Below, in pieces: positions 1 to 4,317 of a stretch of 5,145 bases of DNA. A program made the translations under genes and the position numbers. Under the pieces are notes generated by a model. That model saw only the letters and a program-made list of their open reading frames with translations. It had not been told where the DNA came from and did no database searches. The stretch is taken from positions 1 to 5,145 of the forward strand of contig CAYJNG010000142.1 of NCBI GenBank assembly GCA_964371505.1, written 5' to 3'. This stretch comes from CAYJAD01 sp964371505. Its GTDB lineage: Bacteria; Desulfobacterota; Desulfovibrionia; Desulfovibrionales; Desulfovibrionaceae. Position 1 is the stretch's first letter; the number at the start of each line of letters is the position of its first letter.

Positions 1-9
1 GGAGGGGGT

Positions 10-53
10 GTGGGGGAGGGGGGACTTTTTCCAAAAAGTTCCCCCTCCCCCAC
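10..53. repeat. Long GC-rich inverted repeat (very stable hairpin) upstream of selD
   Basis: Bases 10-29 pair with 34-53 over 20 base pairs, with a single G-T wobble (23/40) and a four-base loop at 30-33. The outer stem is G-rich/C-rich and the inner stem is T5/A5. It has the shape of a strong transcription terminator stem, but no T-run follows on either strand: the plus side continues CACAAAAAAC and the minus side continues into C-rich sequence. It could be the terminator of a gene left of the window, a leader structure of the selD operon, or a dispersed palindromic repeat. The sequence alone does not decide between these. Confidence 0.8.
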
Positions 54-79
54 AAAAAACATCTCCTCCCTCTCCACAT

Positions 80-86
80 AAGGAGG
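80..86 (+). promoter_or_regulatory. Shine-Dalgarno sequence of selD
   Basis: AAGGAGG lies five bases before the ATG at 92. It is the strongest ribosome binding site in the window. It decides the selD start in favour of 92, upstream of the in-frame TGA, over any start in the uninterrupted frame after it. The GGAGG core (82-86) is complementary to CCTCC at 65-69 and again at 44-48, so it could be masked in a folded leader. Confidence 0.85.
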
Positions 87-91
87 CCACC

Positions 92-1162
92 ATGCATTTG
101 TTAGACATGGCCAAAGCGGCTGGCTGAGCAGCCAAAGTAGCTCCAGAGGTTCTGGAGCGTATCTTAGATTCTGTACGTAGCTCATCGGTGGTGGTACCGC
201 AGGTGGAGTCGCGTGTGCTGGCTGGTCGTGCCCATAATGAAGATGCCGCTGTGGTTTCCATACCTACGGGCCGTGCCATAGTGCAAACGGTGGATATTTT
301 AGCACCCATTGTGAATGATGCTTATACCTTTGGGCGTATTGCTGCGGCCAATGCGCTGTCGGATGTTTATGCCATGGGCGGCAAACCGTGGTGCGCCATG
401 AATATGCTGTTTTTTCCCACTGCTTGCCATGGAACAACAGGCGAAGAGCACGTGGCGCAGATATTGCGCGGCGGTTTGGATGCTTTGGCAGAAGCTGAAG
501 CTGTGCTTGTGGGCGGGCATACGGTGGAGGATAGCGAAATTAAGTATGGTATGTCCGTCACAGGTATTATTGACCCTAGTAAAAAGGCTACCAATGATGG
601 ACTTTGCGTGGGGGATAGACTCATACTTACCAAGCCTCTTGGCACCGGCATTTTGGCTACAGGCGTGAAGGCGCGCTGGGATGACTTTGAGGAGAGCGAA
701 GCGCTCATTGGTACATGGTGCGCTAAGCTGAATAAAGAGGCCTCGTCGGTTATTGGCGAGTTTGGGCTTAAGGCTGCTACTGATATTACTGGCTTTGGCC
801 TTGGCGGGCACGGTATTGAAATGGCAAGAGCGTCTAAGGTGCAAATGGTCATTGATACGGCAGCACTGCCCATTATGGCGCATGTGCTTGACTATGCCAA
901 CAATGGTCTCATACCCAGCGGTTCCCATGTGAATAGAAAATATTGGGAAGGGTATACGCAACTGCAAGGTGATATACATCAAAGCCTTGTCTCTGTAGTT
1001 TTTGATACGCAAACTTCCGGCGGGCTTTTGTTGGCTGTGCCTGAAGCTTTAGCAGAGAGTGTTTTTATGCACCTGCAAGCTTTGGGCGAAACGCCTGTTT
1101 TTGTGGGGCATGTACAGGCCTTACCTAGCGAAAGTGGCGCTGCGCCCTTGGTTTTGGTGTAG
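92..1162 (+). CDS. selD: Selenide, water dikinase (selenophosphate synthetase), itself a selenoprotein
   Basis: Cytosolic enzyme that makes selenophosphate from selenide and ATP. The product is the selenium donor for selenocysteine tRNA and for selenium-containing molybdenum hydroxylases. With the TGA at 125-127 read as selenocysteine the protein has 356 residues, close to the 347 of E. coli SelD. The N-terminus reads AAGUAAKVAPEVLERIL, with Sec12 at the E. coli Cys17 position and Lys15 at the Lys20 position; the second cysteine of the E. coli motif (Cys19) is alanine here. Metal/ATP-binding aspartates fall at Asp51 (NEDAAV), Asp68 (TVDILAP) and Asp91 (SDVYAMGGKP), the same numbers as in E. 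coli. TDITGFGLGGH (about residue 230) and DTQTSGGLLLAVPEA (about 304) are also family-typical. A caller that treats TGA as stop would start at GTG 188 and lose the catalytic N-terminus. It is the first gene of the operon, 8 bases before mocA. Confidence 0.97.
125..127 (+). other. UGA selenocysteine codon (Sec12 of SelD)
   Basis: In-frame TGA, the twelfth codon after ATG 92. The residues on both sides (AAG before, AAKVAPEVLERIL after) match the SelD active-site loop, and the TGA sits exactly where other SelD proteins have Cys or Sec. The frame then stays open for 344 codons. Recoding is therefore far more likely than a nonsense mutation. The organism should have SelA, SelB and tRNA-Sec. Confidence 0.95.
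138..161 (+). promoter_or_regulatory. Bacterial SECIS hairpin in the selD coding region
   Basis: GCTCCAG (140-146) pairs perfectly with CTGGAGC (152-158) around the five-base loop AGGTT (147-151). Bases 138-139 can add two pairs with 160-161 across a bulged G159. The perfect stem starts 12 bases after the TGA, and the loop carries a GG pair followed by T. This resembles the upper SECIS of E. coli fdhF, whose loop is AGGUCU about 11 bases after UGA and is bound by SelB. The bulged U of the fdhF stem is not evident here. The hairpin is translated as part of SelD residues 16-24. Confidence 0.85.
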
Positions 1163-1170
1163 GGGATTTT

Positions 1171-1827
1171 ATGCAGACCACTCCCATGCGTGGCATAAGC
1201 GGCATTGTTTTAGCTAGTGGCTCCTCTAAAAGAATGGGCTGTAATAAATTAGCCTTGCTGCATGAGGGGAAGCCTTTGCTACAGCATGTTATAGATGTGG
1301 CCTTGGCTTCTTCGTTGCGTGAGCTTATTGTTGTGTTGCCAAGCTATGAAGAGGCTCAAGATGCACAGGCTTGGAAGGCTCAACAGGCTTTTGAAGAGCA
1401 CATAAACTTTGACGGATGCACAGTGCGGCGTAACCCTTTACATTCGTTGGGGCAAGCTGAATCCCTCAAGGTGGGGGTTGAGCATTTAATTATGCATGCC
1501 AGTCCTGATCTTACAGGGGCCATGGTGTTTTTGGGCGATCAGCCCTTTATCCAGCAAAGCACAGTGCATGCATTACTGCAAGCGGCTCAAGAAGCCCCCA
1601 CATCTTGGATTGTGCCACAACGTGTGGAGGATGGCCTACGCGGCAATCCCGTAATTATCCCTGCTGTGGAGTTTGTAAGAGTGCTGCAGCTTTGTGGAGA
1701 CACTGGTGCGCGCCCTCTGCTTGCCAATTCTCTTTTCCCTGTGGTGACGGTGCCTATTTCATCAGATCAAGGGCCTTTTGTAGATATTGATACCCCGCAA
1801 GCCTATGAAAAATACTGTAAGGAATAA
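1171..1827 (+). CDS. mocA: Molybdenum cofactor cytidylyltransferase-like nucleotidyltransferase (MocA family)
   Basis: Predicted to transfer CMP from CTP onto molybdopterin-Mo, giving the cytosine dinucleotide cofactor used by xanthine-dehydrogenase-type hydroxylases. The 218 residues form one nucleotidyltransferase domain. The nucleotide-binding loop is at residues 12-27 (IVLASGSSKRMGCNKL, fitting the L-A-x-G-x-S-x-R-M-G-x-x-K pattern). Other family motifs are GDQPF at 122-126, GNPV at 158-161, GDTGARPLL at 176-184 and FVDIDTP at 203-209, all in the order expected for the MobA/MocA family. The usual LAAG is LASG here. ATG 1171 has only a weak AGGGG in front of it (1161-1165); ATG 1186 (residue 6) is a possible alternative. 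Its place between selD and yqeB/yqeC argues for CTP and a hydroxylase cofactor rather than the GTP-using MobA role. That assignment is inference; the family itself is clear. Confidence 0.88.
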   Translation: MQTTPMRGISGIVLASGSSKRMGCNKLALLHEGKPLLQHVIDVALASSLRELIVVLPSYEEAQDAQAWKAQQAFEEHINFDGCTVRRNPLHSLGQAESLKVGVEHLIMHASPDLTGAMVFLGDQPFIQQSTVHALLQAAQEAPTSWIVPQRVEDGLRGNPVIIPAVEFVRVLQLCGDTGARPLLANSLFPVVTVPISSDQGPFVDIDTPQAYEKYCKE

Positions 1828-1831
1828 TATT

Positions 1832-2674
1832 ATGCCTAAGTTTGAACTTCCTCTTATTGTACTACGTGGCGCCGGCGATTTGGCCAGTGGCGTAGCTTTA
1901 CGCTTGTACCGTGCCGGATTAACGAAGATACTTTTGCTTGAAACAGCGAATCCTTTGGCTGTGCGACGCACGGTGGCTTTTTCTGAAGCGGTGTATACAG
2001 GCAGCTGCAAGGTGGAAGAAGTGCAAGCTACGTTGGTGCAGGATGTTTCTGAGCTTGAAACGCAGTGGCAAGCCGGGCGTATTCCCTTATTGGTGGACCC
2101 AGAAGGAAAGTGCCTTACCACGCTTCAAGCGACAGTTTTGGTGGATGCCATTTTAGCTAAAAGAAATATAGGTACGCATAAAGGCATGGCTGATTTTGTT
2201 GTGGGCCTTGGCCCCGGCTTTACGGCAGGTCAAGGTGCACATGCGGATGTACATGCCATAGTGGAAACCATGCGCGGGCACTATTTGGGGCGCGTTATTT
2301 ATGAGGGAGCAGCCATAGCTAATACAGGAGCTCCAGCCCCTGTGCAGGGCTACTCCATAGAAAGAGTTTTTTGGGCAGAAGAAGCAGGTGTTTTTTCTAC
2401 CTCATGCCAAATAGGGGATGTGGTAGAAAAGGGTGCTGTGGTAGGCACTGTGCAAAGCGAAGGGCAAGAACAAGTGCTTCGCGCCCATTTCCGTGGTGTT
2501 ATTCGCGGGCTTTTACGTGATCAAACACCGGTGAATATACGTACAAAAGTGGCAGATGTGGACCCTCGCGCAGATATCGACTATTGCGACCAAACTTCGG
2601 ATAAGGCCCTGGCCATTGGTGGCGGCGTTTTGGAGGCCATCATGCAGTATGTGTTGCAGGCAGATGCAAGCTAA
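1832..2674 (+). CDS. yqeB: YqeB/EF2563-family selenium-dependent molybdenum hydroxylase maturation protein
   Basis: Member of the EF2563/YqeB family. These proteins are encoded with SelD and YqeC in genomes that use selenium as a labile ligand of molybdenum hydroxylases; the exact biochemical step is not established. It has 280 residues. Conserved blocks seen are LRGAGDLASGVALRL at 11-25 (a glycine-rich, Rossmann-like start), VRRTVAFSEAVYTG at 44-57, AKRN at 109-112, VGLGPGFTAG at 124-133, the central YEGAAIANTGAPAPV segment, and IGGGVLEAI at 262-270. ATG 1832 is preferred because AAGGAA (1819-1824) sits seven bases upstream; an in-frame TTG at 1787 would lie inside mocA with no such support. 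The start follows the mocA stop by four bases, so translation is probably coupled. It is much shorter than E. coli YqeB as I recall that protein, matching the single-domain Enterococcus/clostridial type. Confidence 0.93.
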   Translation: MPKFELPLIVLRGAGDLASGVALRLYRAGLTKILLLETANPLAVRRTVAFSEAVYTGSCKVEEVQATLVQDVSELETQWQAGRIPLLVDPEGKCLTTLQATVLVDAILAKRNIGTHKGMADFVVGLGPGFTAGQGAHADVHAIVETMRGHYLGRVIYEGAAIANTGAPAPVQGYSIERVFWAEEAGVFSTSCQIGDVVEKGAVVGTVQSEGQEQVLRAHFRGVIRGLLRDQTPVNIRTKVADVDPRADIDYCDQTSDKALAIGGGVLEAIMQYVLQADAS

Positions 2675-2677
2675 ATT

Positions 2678-3484
2678 ATGCACAGCGTATTTGTAGATAG
2701 CATTGCGTCTTTAGTGCAGCCTGCTCCTTTGCCGCCATGTGCTCTTATTACCGTGGTGGGAGCAGGGGGGAAGACTTCCCTTGTGCATACCTTGGCACAG
2801 GCCTATGCCCAGCAGGGGGTGCGTGTTCTTATTGCTACCTCTACCAAAACATGCTTGGAAACCGTCGGCTCGGTACTTTTGCAAGAACAAGAAGAACATT
2901 TTTTTGATGCAGTAGTGCGAGCTTTGGAGCAACAAAACATAGTGACCGTGGGCGCTTATGTGGATGCTTCTGTTTCAAAATTGGTGGGATTGTCTGCAGA
3001 AAAAATTACAGCGCTGAAGCAAGGGCTTTTGCAAAAGAGTCGCATGCTGCCTTGCGTTATTTTATGCGAAGGGGACGGCGCCGCACGAAAACCGTTAAAG
3101 GCTCCGGATGTGCACGAGCCTGTCATCCCGCATGGGACGGATGTTTGCCTTGGTGTAATGGGTTTAGACGCCTTACACGCGCCCCTAGAAGATAAATACG
3201 TGCACAGGGCGCATCTTTTTGCCAAGGTTACGGGAATGAACCAAGGGCAAAGTATTACCTTTAAGCATATGCTTGCTTTGGCACATCATGAGCAGGGGCT
3301 TTTTCAATACTGCCCTGCACAGTGCCCGCGAGCTGTTTTTTTAAATAAAATAGATTTTCTTGCTTCCCATATGCCCTTAGCTGCCCTTTGTGAGCAAATT
3401 CAAAGTGCTGCCTCACCTTTTCCTTGGTGGGCTGGTCGCTTACAAGGGGAGAGCGCGCCTGCTTTGTATAGCGTATACCCTTAG
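2678..3484 (+). CDS. yqeC: YqeC-family selenium-dependent hydroxylase accessory protein
   Basis: Putative accessory protein of the selenium-dependent molybdenum hydroxylase system, probably a nucleotide-binding cytosolic protein. It has 268 residues. A P-loop-like motif VVGAGGKTS lies at 26-34 and is followed by the IATSTKT segment. The family signature EGDGAARKPLKAPDVHEPVIP spans 131-151; the more usual EADGSRR is EGDGAAR here. Next come MGLDALHAPLEDKYVHRA and an NKID motif (223-226) that resembles the guanine-specificity motif of GTPases. The start ATG is three bases after the yqeB stop and has no clear Shine-Dalgarno, so it probably depends on translation of yqeB. It is the last gene of the operon. 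No obvious terminator follows within the next 100 bases, so some transcripts may run into the next gene. Confidence 0.92.
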   Translation: MHSVFVDSIASLVQPAPLPPCALITVVGAGGKTSLVHTLAQAYAQQGVRVLIATSTKTCLETVGSVLLQEQEEHFFDAVVRALEQQNIVTVGAYVDASVSKLVGLSAEKITALKQGLLQKSRMLPCVILCEGDGAARKPLKAPDVHEPVIPHGTDVCLGVMGLDALHAPLEDKYVHRAHLFAKVTGMNQGQSITFKHMLALAHHEQGLFQYCPAQCPRAVFLNKIDFLASHMPLAALCEQIQSAASPFPWWAGRLQGESAPALYSVYP

Positions 3485-3528
3485 ATGTTGGATAATCGAT
3501 ACCTTGTGTGAGAGTGCTACTTAGTTCA

Positions 3529-3544
3529 AGGAATGCTTATTGCA
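3529..3544 (+). promoter_or_regulatory. Candidate sigma-54 promoter (-24/-12)
   Basis: AGGAATGCTTATTGCA fits the sigma-54 consensus TGGCACGNNNNTTGCA at the invariant GG (3530-3531) and GC (3542-3543) with the exact ten-base spacing. It also fits at A, G and TTGCA, and mismatches at three positions. Transcription would start near 3555, leaving about 30 bases before the start at 3585. The rest of 3485-3584, between yqeC and the next gene, shows no ORF or terminator I can support. No enhancer site was identified, so this rests on the consensus match and good placement only. Confidence 0.4.
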
Positions 3545-3584
3545 TAAGTTGCTTGTGGGAAAATTTTTCTCGTGAGGAGTGCTT

Positions 3585-4088
3585 ATGGACATAAATGGTC
3601 TTTCTGGTGGCGTGGGTATACAAGGTATAAATACCTTTGGAAATATACAAACAAGTAAAAAAAGGGAAGAAGAGACCACTGCGTCTGGCGATACGGTGAG
3701 TATTTCTAATGAAGCTAAGTATTTGTATGCTGAAATGCAACAAAACAGCGCTGAGAATGAAGAGATAACCATACAAAATGGTGAACAAACTTCTCAAGAA
3801 AGCCAAGAAGCTTTAGCTAAACAAAGTGAAACCGTAGGCGAATCGCAAGATGCCGGTAAACAAGGCAAGAGCGGCGGCGGCGGTGGCGGTGGCGGCCAAT
3901 CGAGCTCAAGCAGCAGTGACTCCACCACCTCTGAAACAACTTTACAAGCCGAAATTGACGCTTTAGAAATGCAAATAGCCGCAGCACAAGCAGAAGCTGG
4001 CGAGGGCAAGAGTACACCGCAGATTGAGGCATTAGAAGCGCAACTTGCCAGCTTAGAAGCTGAGTATGATGAGCTGTCTGAAGTGTAA
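3585..4088 (+). CDS. Hypothetical coiled-coil protein with Gly8 and Ser6 linker, FlxA-like
   Basis: Acidic 167-residue protein without signal peptide, membrane segment or cysteine. The N-terminus (1-20) is rich in Gly, Ile and Asn, and DTVSISNEAK at 36-45 resembles short motifs found near the ends of flagellar rod/hook-associated and FlgM-like proteins. A Gln/Glu/Ser-rich polar stretch follows (50-90), then a Gly8 run (97-104) and a Ser6 run (106-111). A heptad-rich segment of Leu, Ile, Ala and Glu (120-165) should form a two-part coiled coil, broken around GEGKSTP. A low-complexity Gly/Ser linker before a short coiled coil recalls FlxA-like proteins, but I do not recognise a definite family. 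ATG 3585 is chosen because GAGGAG (3574-3579) lies five bases upstream; the GTG at 3579 overlaps that site. It has its own candidate promoter and terminator, so it is probably a single-gene unit. Confidence 0.8.
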   Translation: MDINGLSGGVGIQGINTFGNIQTSKKREEETTASGDTVSISNEAKYLYAEMQQNSAENEEITIQNGEQTSQESQEALAKQSETVGESQDAGKQGKSGGGGGGGGQSSSSSSDSTTSETTLQAEIDALEMQIAAAQAEAGEGKSTPQIEALEAQLASLEAEYDELSEV

Positions 4089-4114
4089 AATACACATTTT
4101 CCCGAAGAAATTAC

Positions 4115-4148
4115 AGGTGAAACAATCTTTTTTGTTTCACCTTTTTTT
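4115..4148 (+). terminator. Rho-independent terminator of the coiled-coil protein gene
   Basis: AGGTGAAACAA (4115-4125) pairs perfectly with TTGTTTCACCT (4132-4142) around a six-base loop, giving 11 base pairs. A run of seven T (4142-4148) follows directly. It begins 26 bases after the stop codon at 4086-4088. On the minus strand no comparable T-run follows, so it acts mainly on plus-strand transcripts. Confidence 0.9.
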
Positions 4149-4274
4149 ATGCATGATGAGATTGTTCGTCTTGAAAAAAAGGGTAATTTAAAGAATGCCG
4201 AAGTTGTTTTGCATGGGGCTTCGACTTTTATATATGTAGAGTATGCGAAGTTGGGAGAGAGGCTATTGGCATGA
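4149..4274 (+). CDS. Possible 41-codon small ORF between converging genes
   Basis: ATG 4149 to TGA 4272-4274 encodes 41 residues beginning MHDEIVRLEKKGNLKNAEVV, with a charged first half and a hydrophobic FIYVEYAKLGERLLA end. The composition and codon choice look protein-like, and I recognise no family. Against it: the ATG abuts the T-run of the terminator, no Shine-Dalgarno precedes it, and no separate promoter is evident. The frame is the same as that of the preceding gene, so sequence from that gene's TAA (4086-4088) to 4271 is open. This could therefore also be a remnant of an older, longer C-terminus, or chance. Low confidence that it is expressed. Confidence 0.22.
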   Translation: MHDEIVRLEKKGNLKNAEVVLHGASTFIYVEYAKLGERLLA

Positions 4275-4293
4275 GCAAAAAAAGCCCCTCTCC
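4254..4293. repeat. Imperfect inverted repeat between converging genes
   Basis: GGAGAGAGGCT (4254-4264) pairs with AGCCCCTCTCC (4283-4293): ten pairs and one A-C mismatch, with an 18-base loop. No T-run follows it on either strand, but on the minus strand a T7 lies inside the loop. It may be an end structure for transcripts from the sodium channel gene. Confidence 0.45.
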
Positions 4294-4315
4294 ACAAAAT
4301 AATTCTTCCAAGGGG
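4277..4315 (-). terminator. Possible weak terminator of the sodium channel gene
   Basis: Reading the minus strand, CCCCT (4315-4311) can pair with AGGGG (4289-4285), and a seven-T run (4283-4277) follows after one C (4284). The stem is only five pairs plus a possible U-G, and the loop is over 20 bases, so it is weak. Its place directly after the channel stop (4318-4320) is right. The overlapping inverted repeat at 4254-4293 would compete with this fold. Confidence 0.35.
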
Positions 4316-4317
4316 TA

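Noticed and set aside
125..127. TGA in selD as a nonsense mutation making a pseudogene
   Set aside because: It is precisely at the Sec/Cys catalytic site, is followed by a SECIS-like hairpin, and the rest of the gene is intact.
299..1012. Minus-strand open frame of 237 codons inside selD
   Set aside because: Wholly antisense to a confidently identified selD, with no ribosome binding site or recognisable domain; composition is that of a shadow frame.
1787..1831. TTG 1787 as the start of yqeB
   Set aside because: It lies inside mocA without a ribosome binding site, while ATG 1832 has AAGGAA seven bases upstream and places the conserved RGAGDLASG motif at the usual distance from the N-terminus.
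1762..2121. Minus-strand open frame across the mocA/yqeB junction
   Set aside because: Antisense to two well supported genes and unlike any known protein.
3503..3532. CCTTG and CAAGG as a terminator after yqeC
   Set aside because: Only five pairs with a loop over 20 bases and no T-run following.
3794..4297. Minus-strand open frame with a Pro8 run
   Set aside because: The proline run is just the complement of the Gly8 codons of the plus-strand gene; the frame crosses that gene and its terminator and matches no family.
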